A stretch of 64,000 nt of DNA from Punica granatum. Taxonomy: Eukaryota > Streptophyta > Magnoliopsida > Myrtales > Lythraceae. This document shows, in pieces, positions 10,350-21,849 of the stretch. Under the pieces are notes generated by a model that was not told the DNA's origin, did no database searches, and worked only from the letters and a program-made list of their open reading frames with translations. Position numbers and translations under genes: made by a program. The DNA lies in NCBI RefSeq assembly GCF_007655135.1, contig NC_045133.1, positions 23,657,845 through 23,721,844 of the forward strand, written 5' to 3'. The first letter of the stretch is position 1; every line of letters starts with the position of its first letter.

Positions 10350-13030
10350 ATGGGCAACACACAGCCGAGAAATGCTGCGGTGACATCGGAGGTAATGTAC
10401 TCCTGTCCAACTCTGTTTGATTTGAGTCAGCACCTTGAATTCTTGGGGACAGACATGGTTAAGGTTTCTTATGTTTTAAATAATGCATAACGGACCGGGA
10501 GCAGAAGATCACACTTAACCCCACATTTGATGATGGAACAAACAACTGGGCTGGAAGAGGATGCAAGATTGTCGTCCGCGACTCTATGGCCGATGGGAAG
10601 ATCGTCCCGATGACTGGGAACTACTTTGCTTGTGCAACAGAGAGGACAGGGACTTGGAACGGGATTCAGCAGGAGATCACCGGGAGAGTTCAGAGAAAGG
10701 CTGCGTTTGAAGCTTCCGCTGTGGTTCGGATTTATGGCAGCAATGTCAGAAGAAGCGATGTTAGAATATCGCTGTGGACCCAAACAGCCGATTCCCGTGA
10801 ACAATACACAAGCGTAGCACAGTATGAACTTCATATTATACCTTCTTCTGTTTGATTTGAGAATCGCAGTTGTCTATATAACCTATGTATTTCGAAAATT
10901 TTGCTCTGAAGCATGCAGGTCACTGATAAGGACTGGACACAGCTGCAAGGGAAGTTCTTGCTGAATAATTCCCCATCGAAAGTTATCGTCTTCATCGAAG
11001 GTCCACCAGCAGGAACCGATATTCTCGTTAACAGTTTCATTGTGAAGCACGCCGAGAAGATTCCTCCTTCACCTCCTCCCGTTATTGACGTAAGTTGAGA
11101 ACTACTGTCCTTGCCTTGCGCTTTCCTCTCATTAAAAATTGATGAAACGGGAATTCACCTTCATTTCTTTGCAATGAAGCAGTTCGCCAATGCCGAACTT
11201 CACAACATTGTCATTCATAGGAAGATTCTAGAGGACCATGAATAATGTTTGCTGTTCTTGGTTTCCTTTCTGTAGAATCCTGCTTTCAGAGTAAATATAA
11301 TCGAGAATAGCAGCCTAAGCAATGGGATTAATGGGTGGTCCACTCTTGGAAACTGCACATTAAGGGTAAAAGACGGGTCTCCAAATATCCTTCCTCCGAC
11401 AGCGAGAGACTCTCTCTGGCCGAAGGACCCTCTGAGTGGCAGATACATACTGGCGGCGAATCGCACAAAGACATGGATGGGCCCTGCTCAGACGATCACC
11501 GACAAGATCAAGCTCTTCTTGACTTACCAAGTGTCTGCTTGGGTTCGGATAGGTTCCACTGCAAATGGACCTCAAAATGTTAATGTCAGTCTCAATGTGG
11601 ATGACAAGTGGGTGATGGCAGGGCAAGTCGAGGCTAATGATGACAGGTGGTATGAGTTCAGCGGATCGTTTAGGATCGAGAAGCAGCCTTCAAAGGTTAT
11701 GATTAGTATACAAGGTCCCGCTCCAGGAGTCGACTTGATGATTGGAGGGCTTCAGATCTTTGCTGTAGATCGAAAGGCAAGGTTTAAACATCTGAGGACG
11801 CAAACAGATAAGGTAACTAACAATTTACGTTTGTCATGGCTTAACAACTATCATGGAACTTTTCCTCAGTGATACTTAATTACGATCTCGTACTTGCTGC
11901 AAATGGAGATTCGAAAGCGTGATGTTGTGCTCAAGTTCTTGGGGTCAGGGTCAGGGACCAGCATCTTGCCTGGCAGCGTCGTGATAGTTAAACAGACCAA
12001 GAATAGCTTCCCCATCGGATCGTGCATGTTAAGAACAAATATCGACAACGAAGACTTTGTTGATTTCTTCACGAAGAATTTCAACTGGGCGGTCTTTGGG
12101 AACGAGCTCAAGTGGTACTGCACTGAGCCACAGCAGGGGAACTTCAACTATCGAGATGCTGATGAGATGCTGGACCTGTGCCAAGCCCACAACATCGAGG
12201 CTCGAGGCCACTGCATCTTTTGGGAGGTCGAGAGCACAGTTCAGTCGTGGGTTCGCTCCCTGAGCAATGCAGACCTATCGGCGGCAGTTCAGAACCGATT
12301 ATCGGGCCTCCTGTCTCACTACAAGGGGAAGTTCAAGCACTATGATGTGAACAACGAGATGCTGCACGGGTCATTCTACCAGGACCAGTTAGGGGAAGAT
12401 ATCCGGTCATATATGTTCAAGACCGCCCACCAGTTGGACCCTGCACCAATCCTCTTCGTGAATGACTACCACATCGAGGACGGGTCCGAGTCGAGATCCT
12501 CTGCAGAAAGGTACATTGAGCAGATCATCGGTCTTCAGGAACAGGGTGCACCAGTAGGAGGAATCGGGATTCAGGGCCACATCGAGAGCCCAGTGGGGCC
12601 CATTGTCTGCTCCGCCCTTGACAAGTTGGGCATCCTCGGCCTCCCGATATGGTTCACTGAGCTCGATGTGTCCTCGATGAATGAGCACGTGAGGGCGGAC
12701 GACTTGGAAGTGATGCTCCGTGAAGCCTATGCACATCCTGCAGTGGAAGGGGTGATGCTGTGGGGATTCTGGGAGCTGTTTATGAGCCGAGAAAATGCTT
12801 ATCTGATCAATGCGGAAGGCGAAATTAACGGGGCCGGGAAGCGGTTCCTCGATCTTAAGAAGGAGTGGTTGTCTCATGCCAACGGGCACATCGATGAACA
12901 GGGAGAGTTCAAGTTTAGAGGCTATCATGGCTCCTATGACGTCCGTATTGTTATCGCCGGGCAGATCATAACGAAGAGCATTGTTGTCGACAAGGGCGAC
13001 TCGCCGCTGGTCATCTCCATAGATCTGTAA
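10350..13030 (+). CDS. Endo-1,4-beta-xylanase paralogue with two CBM22 modules plus GH10
   Basis: Spliced CDS: 10350-10391, 10505-10821, 10912-11089, 11276-11812, 11909-13030, giving 731 residues. A start of exon 2 at 10502 would also fit and adds one residue. Exon 1 encodes 14 residues like those of the upstream gene. Exons 3 and 4 match the upstream exons in length (178 and 537 nt). The exon pair for the first CBM22 module is absent, and intron 1 is only 113 bp. Catalytic Glu508 (YDVNNEM) and Glu609 (WFTELDV) are kept, so activity on xylan is plausible. Compared with the upstream copy, KWYW reads KWYC and a Cys pair near the EDG motif is replaced by Ser residues. No signal peptide is evident. 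Frame, splice sites and catalytic residues are intact, so it looks like a working gene. Confidence 0.9.
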
Positions 13031-13098
13031 CATGTTAATTCAAGTTTATGTATGTTTTATTTCTTCGTTGTAGTGAAAGGAATGCTAACGGCAAAATG

Positions 13099-13104
13099 AA
13101 TAAA
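13099..13104 (+). terminator. Polyadenylation signal AATAAA, second xylanase gene
   Basis: AATAAA lies about 70 bp after the stop codon in a context similar to the signal of the first copy. Confidence 0.5.
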
Positions 13105-13776
13105 ACCTTCTGTTAATATATTTCGCTATCCGCCTTTGAACATAAAATGACCTTTTGGCTACGATACACTTTACCCGTCGAAAATCAGGATATCCTCAGT
13201 GCGCGTGCGGAGATGATTTGCAGGTGTCCAGGATTTACATGTCTCGGAGTTGGAAGTGCCACATCCATATAAGATGGTTGAGTCGTGACGAGAACTAGTT
13301 ATAGTACATTACTGGAGAAAGCAAATCAGAAGGTGCATCGAATCAATCTTGGGCTAGGTTCATCTCCATCTACGAGGATCATGCAGAAGAGGTTTGCACA
13401 TTCATGTTTTTCATTCATTTCGACCAGGCGTGAATTTTCTCTATTCACAATACTCGATTTTGAGAAAATTTTCTCCATTAACCGTATTTTGGGCGTGTTG
13501 TTGGATGTGAACTTGATACGTGGTACGTGTGAAGCTCCTTATCTGCTTCCAGTTTGTCGTGAAAACATTTGCACCAGGACTTGCAGATGGCAAATGTTGA
13601 GAATAAGATTGCCTATGTCCGACCTACTAGTTCATTATGTGTTGCAACCTGACTCAACATCCTATAGTTCATAATTATGAGAAGAGGGTACATTATCAGA
13701 TCCCCCATAAGTATTTTTCATCAAATACTAAAGTACTAACGCTACAACTACTTCCATTACGCCGTTTGACAATTAT

Positions 13777-13990
13777 ATCTGCACTAAGAAGGTACAAGCC
13801 ATCCTCAGTTACTTTTAGCCCAGTAAGAGCACCGTAATGGGCAACGGCACGATCCCGGCTGGACATCATCCCGGGATGCAATCTCTGCTCTGTCTTCCTA
13901 GGATTCTACCAAAGATGACTGCTTTGTAACATTCCCATTCAGAAATTTTCCCAAAGCAGCACCAGTTTTAGCACTACTTTAGCCTCCCAA
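13777..13990 (-). pseudogene. CSA/ERCC8-like WD40 gene fragment, C-terminal part
   Basis: Read on the minus strand, 13881-13777 encodes a segment with HPGMMSSRDRAVAHYG followed by TGLKVTEDGLYLLSA. I recognise this as the linker and WD repeat near the C-terminus of plant CSA (ERCC8), a substrate receptor of the CUL4 ubiquitin ligase in transcription-coupled repair. Sequence just 5' (13990-13890) carries residues that also resemble the CSA linker, but in a frame broken by stops. After LLSA the similarity ends instead of continuing into the rest of the WD repeat. It is therefore a decayed fragment. Assignment is from memory of the family. Confidence 0.6.
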
Positions 13991-14299
13991 CGAGGATTTA
14001 AGGAAATAGGCTGAAGATCCAACGTACCAAAAGGAAGGTGGAACACTATTGGATTTTAAATGTGAAAATCACTATTTTGGAGAGATCTAAATTACAGGTA
14101 TCTGATAATTAGGAAAGCATCATTCTCATTTTCTGGTTAAAACACCAAAAAAAAATGTTGATAAATGTAGAATTTCATTTCAGAATACGCGTTTTTCAAT
14201 AAAAGCATGAAAACATTTTAAGAAAATTAGAGAAACGTGAATGCAATATCCTCGGGAAACAAATAGTTTCCAGCATCAAAAGGGGGGTAAAAACACCTA

Positions 14300-14470
14300 T
14301 CTTGTGGGATGGCAAAATAGGAGGGCGCCTCCAAGCTGAGAATGAGATTGGTCCAAAACACGGAAATATCCCGCACGTCTAATGTCCCAGAAATGTATAG
14401 CACGGTCGCAACCACCAGTTACCAGTACCCACTCACTAGAAGCAGACTACTGACTCGTCGTTACACCATC
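14300..14470 (-). pseudogene. CSA/ERCC8-like WD40 repeat fragment
   Basis: The minus strand from 14470 reads DGV, then a TAG stop where the family has a Trp codon, then SSEWVLVTGGCDRAIHFWDI and RRAGYFRVLDQSHSQLGG. This is the WD repeat of plant CSA that directly precedes the linker found at 13.8-14.0 kb. Order and strand agree with one decayed gene. The internal stop and the drift after SQLGG mark it as a pseudogene. Confidence 0.65.
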
Positions 14471-15639
14471 TACAACCATGAAAATGTATATGAATTACAT
14501 TATATTACCATGAAATGCAGACAAATAGACTAATATATTCCATATAACTATCAATTAGAATTTTTTTTCTGCGCATCAGCAGAAGTATGGATACGGTATT
14601 GCTTGTAGAAAATGAGTATCTAAACATACACAAGAAATGGAACAAAATGACAATTTACATTGGCATGTTACGTGCACTGGTCAATGGTGGAGTCCAGCGA
14701 TATGCCGCTTGCAGGGGGTTATCGGAGTCCACACATAATGAACTTCAACATGCTTATCGAAAAGAGGACTATCCTTGAATTGGATCCTTTACAGACCCTC
14801 TTCGTGACTGCGGTTGTGAAGAAGGAACAATAAGCTGATTGTTGTCAACGGCATTTGTTTATTATCAGCCAATATCTTGGGAAAAGATACTCGAACTCAA
14901 ATGTTGCCTGCAAGTAACTGCAGGCAGCAACAAAAACAGAACAGAATATCCATCAAGATAAATAGAGAGGGAGAGAGAGCAAAATATTAGAGCATCTCCA
15001 ATATGTGATGACTCAAAATTCCCAGTTCATGAAGTTTTTTCTTTGGTTCTCAAATGTATTGAAAGTTGAGAGACTACTTGGCCGCCTATAACTTCTCGAG
15101 CTTAATGTATATATCATCGATTGCCCGAGAGAGAGACCACCAAAACCTCTTCGTTATACAAAAAATTTCATGATGTAATGAATAAAACTAGGGAACATAC
15201 TTCTTTGGACCCGAACACACCTGCCGCTGCCAAAACCTTTGCACTGTTAGTTGCACAACACAGTATAGCCTTGTACAAGTGAGCAGTTAGCGGAAGCAGA
15301 CGGTTTGCAGACACTGCTTAATGTATCGCCATTTGGGATAGTCATCTTATAATCATACTTTAATAACGCCAGCAACCCACAGGACTACCAATGGAGCAGT
15401 CGGGTGGGCGTTCCTGTATTCCTCGGAATACTTGTCCTTGAAGTTCAGTTTAGGGTGCTCTGCCTGCATTTCATCAGAAGCAGAAAAGAGAGTGGCAAAC
15501 TTTGAGTGTCAATTCCATGAAGAGGTGGCCAAAAGTCGGTTATAACTGGTAGTTAATGGAAAAAGGGAAGGGACAAAGGGAGGGAGGGAGGGAGGAGAGA
15601 TCCCTGTACTGTAGGACCAGCTAACTTTGCAAACACTTA

Positions 15640-15882
15640 CCCCGTTTGGATTCACAATCTATTAATTTTAACTTTAACTTTAACTTTAACTCAACACACT
15701 ACATAACAAAAATATACATTTTCCAATTCAAAAATTTTAACTTTAACTTTAACTCAACACACTACACAACAAAAACACACGTTTCCCAAGTCAAATTTAT
15801 AATCACATCTCATTTGTCATTTTTCACAATCAAAATCAAAATCAAAATCAAAGTAACTTTAACTCTGAATCCAAACGGCCCG
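15640..15882. mobile_element. Tourist-like MITE, copy B, with TTA target duplication
   Basis: Ends CCCCGTTTGGATTC and GAATCCAAACGGCCCG are inverted. TTA occurs directly outside at 15637-15639 and 15883-15885, the usual duplication of PIF/Harbinger-derived MITEs. The inside has tandem TTTAAC and AATCAA hexamers. Confidence 0.65.
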
Positions 15883-15889
15883 TTAAATA

Positions 15890-17300
15890 TCTATGAATTT
15901 TTATTGGGAGTTACCTCCTTTTAATTTTAAGGTGATGAATTATAACCAACTCGTATCTACAGAGAATTGTATACGATTAAAGTTTCGTGCCTCCTGGTGG
16001 AGAGTGGCAATCCCATATTCTACTCTCACACGTCCATAATATATATATATATATATATTACACATAATAATAATAATAATAACACAAATTACGGATAGAC
16101 TCTCACTCTCACATAGAAATCCAGTGACTGAGAGAGAGAGAATTCCTAATTATTGCTAGACAAAGAAAAGGACAAAATAATATAAATTATATTATTATAT
16201 TATTATAGTTTATATATATTATTTTATATATTATATATATTTATTATTTTATACTGCTTAAACCCCGTCCGTTGAATGGAGGAGCCGAGTGGGTGATTTT
16301 TCCCACCCGCTCGCCCGTCCCTCCTTTACTTTTTTTCCCCCCTTCTAATTTTAGTTTTTTTTTATTAAATTTAATTATACATGTCTCTTTTTTCGGGTGT
16401 GTACTATTGGTTATTCCGAAATTTTGTCTAATTAATCTATATTTGAGCGAGATCAATCCATTAAAGTATAAATCTTTCCTGAAGCGTGAGTTTTTCTCCC
16501 ATCACAAAACTTGCACCAAATATTTTACTTAAAGATAATAAGTGCCAACTCACCTAGAACTAATATGATCAATGCACGCTCATAAAAATACTATTTCTAT
16601 TTGTCATCAATTTTTTTTATTCAACAATTACTCACCAATTTAAATAGTCATTTTTTTGCGATTTGGGTAGAAAGGGAGGACGAGGCTGAAAGGCACGAGG
16701 ACAAAGGTTAGAGATATGGCTTGGAAGATACTTAACTGTAGGTTGTGATTTAATGCATGTTGAAGTTTGTCGACAAATTTCTGCAGAAATTACAAGGACG
16801 CAGCTGCCGGGGATAGATTCAAGGGGAAAACTTGAAGACATTAAGAGTAAATCTCTTAATTTGTAACTGAAATATCAACATGAGAAATAATTAAATTGCA
16901 TATTCGACTCTAACATGTATTTTCTTTTCCCAGGTCGTCTTCTTCTACCATATGGATCCAAATGTTGAGCACTCCATAAGGCATACATTATTACCCACTG
17001 CAGGAAGCCATTCTCTTGGGGACGAGCCTATCAACGGTGCATGTAATGTGTCATTTTATTTTTAGTGCTATATCTATCTCTTTTTTCCCCTCAGTTTTAT
17101 GTGTATATTCAAACTATAGGTTTTATAGGTAAATAATATGCTTATACTACTTAATTAGTAGGAGTTGGTCCTCTTTATGGTATCGTTGGTTATTAACTAA
17201 TGCATGTACTTCTTATCTAGATGTCATGTGTAGATATACTTATTTGAAAAAAGATGTAATGCAGACATGTATGAAATATATGCGTTTCAAATCATAAGAA
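15890..17300. other. Intergenic or intronic DNA, AT-rich
   Basis: Holds TA and TAA microsatellites (16040-16085), very AT-rich sequence (16170-16255) and no recognisable gene. If the Cys-rich remnant is one gene, most of this is its intron. Confidence 0.4.
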
Positions 17301-17589
17301 AGCTTTTACATAATTAAGCCAGCACTCCTCTTGTTTTTGCTGATAAATGTCAGGAGATCAGCAACCCGTTTCAGGCGAGCAATAAGTCCATATGCTGCAC
17401 TTACATTTCATTGTGCCGGGTTTGGCATGCTTGGCCTGATCCCAACAAGCCTGGCAAAAATCAGCTGCACTTTCCTTGGGATGGGTCAGGGCCGACCTAA
17501 CAGCGGCACCATCATAATCTGTGCGAAGCTCAGCATTGCATTCTGGAGGCAGCACTCTTCCAGGCAAAACTTCATCCTCTGAAAACAGA

Positions 17590-19420
17590 GATGGTAAAAT
17601 ACATCAAAGGCACTTAATGAAGATTCAAGTTTTACGAATCTCGACACTAATAATATCACTTCATTTCATAGGATAGATGTAGATGGAGAGAGAAGGCAAC
17701 AAGTGAAGGATTCGCCTATTTATGTAAAAGCTTCTCTTTGGGGTCAAATTGTGACAATCTCAAAGACCCCAGAAGCACTTTGAGAGAAATTACATTACAA
17801 CGAGGGGGGAAAAAAAAGGGATTATGATACAAGCCTGACGGTCACCAATTACTTTTTTCCCAATGACCTCATTAATTTGATTTTCTCAGGGACCACCACA
17901 ACCATGTGACAGTCAATCAAGTCAATATATAACAGCCCTATTTTCAAGCATATTATTTCATGATGATATAAGATACTGCACCTTCCTCATCGCAAAATTC
18001 CTATATCTTGCTAATGATATTCTTGAGTGTGTAACGTGGATAACTTAAATTATTTTTATGCAAGTACTTCCCAGAGGCCAATTTTCCTCACCGGCCAGCA
18101 GATGAAGACAATGGATTATCCATGAATATCTACCCGTCTCTCTTCCTACAAGTCCGATTTCTCAAATTGTATAAAAGCTCGCAATATTCATCATGAAAAC
18201 TTCAGTCTAAAAGGACTAGAGGAGATACCTACCCCAAAAGGAGCATAAAACAAGAGATTTTCCCAAGCTGATAGAATTAATCTGTGGAGTAATATTTAAA
18301 CTTCCCCCAGTAAAGACTAAAAACTTTTGCCCGGGCCCCTGAAGGAATTTACAAAGTGTTGAACGTCTAAAAACGTCGGATGGTCTGCCCCCTACAGCCT
18401 GAACAACTTAAAATGCAGATCGATTGTCAAAGAAAGGAAATTGAATTTCGTGGGAAATAGGGATGAGAGGTAAGCAGGGGAAGCACTGCAGGACAGCTAC
18501 ATGGAACAATGCCAATAAAAATTGAAAATGGATACCTAGGGCAGCATGATTGGCTTTAAGAATATTTATGTCTTTCATCATCAGCTTTCTATGCAGCAAA
18601 GAGAGAATACTCATAAAAAATGCAGTAAGGCTAAGAAATCTCTCTTTAGAAAAATGTAGAGTACCAATGTCCACTGGATAGGAGCACTGCCTATTAGCAA
18701 GCACAAAATGTTGCTGATTCGCATAATTGGCCTAGAAACCATGACATAAAGCTAGCCTTAGGCCCTTGGATGGAATCAAAGACAAGGTTTAGTTCAAACA
18801 CCCAGGTGAGGAATCGAACAAAATCTAAAAAGGAACATAAATATAGGCATCTCGGTTTCAGCATTTTTTTTTTTTTGTCAGTATAGGTGGTCGTGCTCCA
18901 TCTTTATTGATGTCAACATATCTTATGTTGAATTTGCAAAGTTAAAGGAAGGACTCGGTGGATTTTATCTAAATGAGCAGACATATATCAAGATCATTCT
19001 GAAATGGGAAGCAAATCCATATGCTACAATGAACATGTCGTTAGTAATCGCTAAGAGATAAAAGGGGTCCCTGAAAATGGCGAGGTTTTTCTAGAAATAA
19101 GTGAGGAACTCATTGCAAATTTGCAATTTTCAAGCTGAATTTCTACATACCGATTTTGGCATGTGGTGGGATTTAAGCCCGTGACATTTGACTCCCCTAC
19201 CAAAATTGTGACCACCACACTAACTACAAGTCCTTTATTGACACAACTCTTTAACGTTTATCTTTTAATTTGTTCAAATATTATGCATTTATCATCATTT
19301 ATCTTTTTTACTAATAATATAAATATTTATTGTATAATTAATTAAACATGCATGTCTGACCCATCAAACCTCCGATTGAACTCGTGAACCCATGCCCTAG
19401 CTGGGCCGGCGTCTGATCTA
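17590..19420. other. Spacer between minus-strand gene fragments
   Basis: No coding exon or repeat recognised. It lies between the Cys-rich gene remnant and the upstream CSA fragment. Confidence 0.35.
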
Positions 19421-19434
19421 GTTTTAATAACAAT

Positions 19435-19521
19435 GCCCACAACTATTAGCATCTGAGGGGTTGCCAGGAGAGACATGGCTATGGTATAAACCTTTCCAGG
19501 CATTTTGAAATTCATAACCAC
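19435..19521 (-). pseudogene. CSA/ERCC8-like fragment, upstream exon start
   Basis: After a TTTTTCAG acceptor on the minus strand, the sequence encodes VVMNFKMPGKVYTIAMSLLA followed by TPQMLIVVG. This matches the CSA segment after its VWDTNTSQ motif, as I recall it. The similarity stops after 29 codons, where the family continues into TEDVQVRL. It fits, in order and strand, upstream of the fragments at 14.3 and 13.8 kb. Confidence 0.6.
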
Positions 19522-19549
19522 CTGAAAAAGCAATGTGGACATAAACAAG

Positions 19550-20977
19550 TATTTGCCCTCTGTCAGGTCAATCTGATTTTATCATCAGAACAAATTTATC
19601 AAATTCAAATACATTGAGTAAATCTCAATATCAATATCGCAAGTAAACTGCGGAACGTATACAGAATACTAAGACCACCCCATCTACCAACACGCATCTC
19701 CAAAACTAGAAAAGAGGATTTCATAAGTTGCAAAAACAATGCATCTTATTACATTGGGGAATTGCCAACAAAGATGAATCAAATCAATGAATCAGTGGGG
19801 TTCTCCTCTGTAATTTTCCTACGACGGTTCCTCTAGCGTCTCCGCCACACCTACGGTGGAATGGGGTTCTCCTTCAGCCCACATGCCTATTTTTGCCGGC
19901 CCTGCCTCGTCTGCCCACTGGGCAAGACTAGCACGGTGACATGATGGAAAAAGTTAATTTAAATACATCCTCAAATACAAAAATACCTGAACAAATACAT
20001 CATCCCATATACACATCAGCCACACAACGGCCATATTTATCTTTTCCACAGGCTAATATGGTCTGTGATCTCCCAATCTTATTAGGCACTTTTTCGATTC
20101 TCTTCCATCCGGTGCATCTATTCCTCTACCATCAAAGTGTGTCGAGTGACTGACTTGCTCAAATGGTCCTTCCCATGTTCTCCTAGGTTCAAGTCTTATA
20201 TCATAACGCAAAAAGGAGAGAATTCTACCTCAGCCGAATTTGGTATTTAGCCGAAATGCCATCTCCATCCCCAACATCTTTGCCATCCGCCTAATGAACA
20301 AAGAAAACACGTTACTTTTAATCTACTGACAAATGAAGCAATAAAAGAAGAGTTTTCTCAGACTAACAGCTAGTGTATGGAAATGTGCTTGACTTCGGGT
20401 GGCATTGAAGCAGGGAATCGAGATGAGACTTTGACGAATGGGAATAGTAGTGGAAGACCATAATAAGCTGATAGACCTTCAATGTCATAGCTCTTCTATG
20501 CCCCTTCAATGTTTTTAAAATGAATCGGTAGGACTGTTTGGGTTTTTTGGTTGAAGTTTTGATTCCTCTCGCGCCTGCAATAGCTTTGTATACCAACTGG
20601 CCTGCGTTTTGGTAGATGAAACTACATTTTTGCTTAGGCCTTTAGGAACCTAAACCCATCAAAACCACGGAAACACATCAGTCGCAAGTGACAATGGACA
20701 CAATGACGCCCACAACAGAGACATAAACACAAGTTACAATCTTTGATAATAGAGCTCACAAACAAGAAACAATCATAGATGTGTCCCTTCCATAAATTAT
20801 TACCTCTTGAGCTGCATGCCCTCTGAGTTGTACTTTTATACAAGGATAGTCCAAACAAAAAAGTATGAAGATTTATGTATGACCGTATATGTAGCGCGAC
20901 CTTTTTTTATGAAATTATTTTATTTCATCCCCTTAGCTTCATGGTCGAGTAATCTTTCCTTTCAAGAGATGGCTTCC
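19550..20977. other. Intergenic, nothing recognised
   Basis: Contains short open segments on the minus strand (20363-20858) without any domain I know. GC-richer sequence at 19800-19940 is also unexplained. Confidence 0.35.
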
Positions 20978-20985
20978 GTGTCAGC

Positions 20986-21187
20986 CAGGGATGGATCTAA
21001 TGAGAGCGCCGTGGTGCGGTCGTCCCCTGGATTGGGGAAAAGTTACAAATTTTATGTATACTTTTACAAGTTTGTCATTATTTTCACATGACATTGTCTT
21101 ATTTCGCCCCCTTAGCTTTGGATTTTACCTTTGCTTTATCTGCTTGGAATTTCGCTCCCCTTAAATTAATTTCTTAATCCGTCCCTG
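20986..21187. mobile_element. hAT-type MITE with 8 bp target duplication
   Basis: Ends CAGGGATGGAT and, inverted, CAGGGACGGAT are typical hAT termini. Flanks GTGTCAGC (20978-20985) and GTGTCAGT (21188-21195) agree at 7 of 8 positions. The inside is non-coding. Confidence 0.65.
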
Positions 21188-21559
21188 GTGTCAGTTCTAA
21201 TTGATCAATGTTTGAGACTTAACTTTAGTCTTGGGGTAATGAGAAGTTCAGGAAAACAAAAGGCTCGCACTGGATCCCTACAAAATCTCCAAGCCCATAT
21301 TAAAATCTTGAACTACTTGGCCATTATCTCGAATTTTCTCCCGGAGTGAATTTTCTTGTTTAAGAAGAGCAAGAACCGCTTAAACTAATATGCTTCCTTT
21401 TCAATTCCATCTCTGCTACAAAACAGGATATGATAGTTTCTTCTCGTCAATCTTGCGGTAACTAACACGTCTATCTATATATATATATATATATCCAGCT
21501 ATGTTTGAGCCTGATAAATCTATAAGATTGGGTCTGTGAAAGCCTTGGGCCAGGTTTAC

Positions 21560-21842
21560 ATGCAAGATTACAATCACAGCCCATTACAATTGATCCAACT
21601 TTTTGGTAATACCGTTGCATAAGGACCTCTATCTCCATTCCCAGAGCAGCCCTTTTTTCCTCCCTTTTTTGGGCAAGGCGATTAAGCATTGCACGGACCA
21701 GCTTTGAGTGTACTTCAACTAATCCTTTTTCCCGGTCATTCACGCTAGAATTGGGAATTTTATAAAGACAAATCACTGCAGCTTGATCCCAGGATGCCAA
21801 AATGAAGAATGGTGCCAAATGAATAAATCCATTATTTAGCAA
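21560..21842 (-). CDS. Unidentified exon-like open segment
   Basis: The minus strand is open and the middle of it looks like real protein: WDQAAVICLYKIPNSSVNDR, then a charged helical stretch with many Glu, Arg and Lys (KLVRAMLNRLAQKREEKRAA), then EIEVLMQRYYQKVGS. I do not recognise the family. Its start and end are not bounded by clear splice sites. It could be a captured or stranded exon, as with the other minus-strand fragments at 13.7-19.5 kb. Confidence 0.3.
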
Positions 21843-21849
21843 TGCTCCG

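Larger units (their letters stand above)
15353..17578 (-). pseudogene. Cys-rich plant gene remnant, two exons with an in-frame stop
   Basis: Minus-strand exon 17578-17310 encodes ELRTDYDGAAVR, then a Cys-rich stretch (FCQACWDQAKHAKPGTMKC, SIWTYCSPETGC), an in-frame TGA, and then SPDIYQQKQEECWLNY up to a GT donor. A second exon, 15463-15353, starts after a CAG acceptor in matching phase. It encodes AEHPKLNFKDKYSEEYRNAH and ends with TGA after GVIKV. The pattern resembles an uncharacterised plant Cys-rich protein family that I recall but cannot name. The TGA lies where the family continues, so either a nonsense mutation (for example Trp TGG to TGA) or a sequencing error interrupts it. The 5' exons were not found. 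It lies between pieces of a CSA-like gene on the same strand. Confidence 0.5.
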
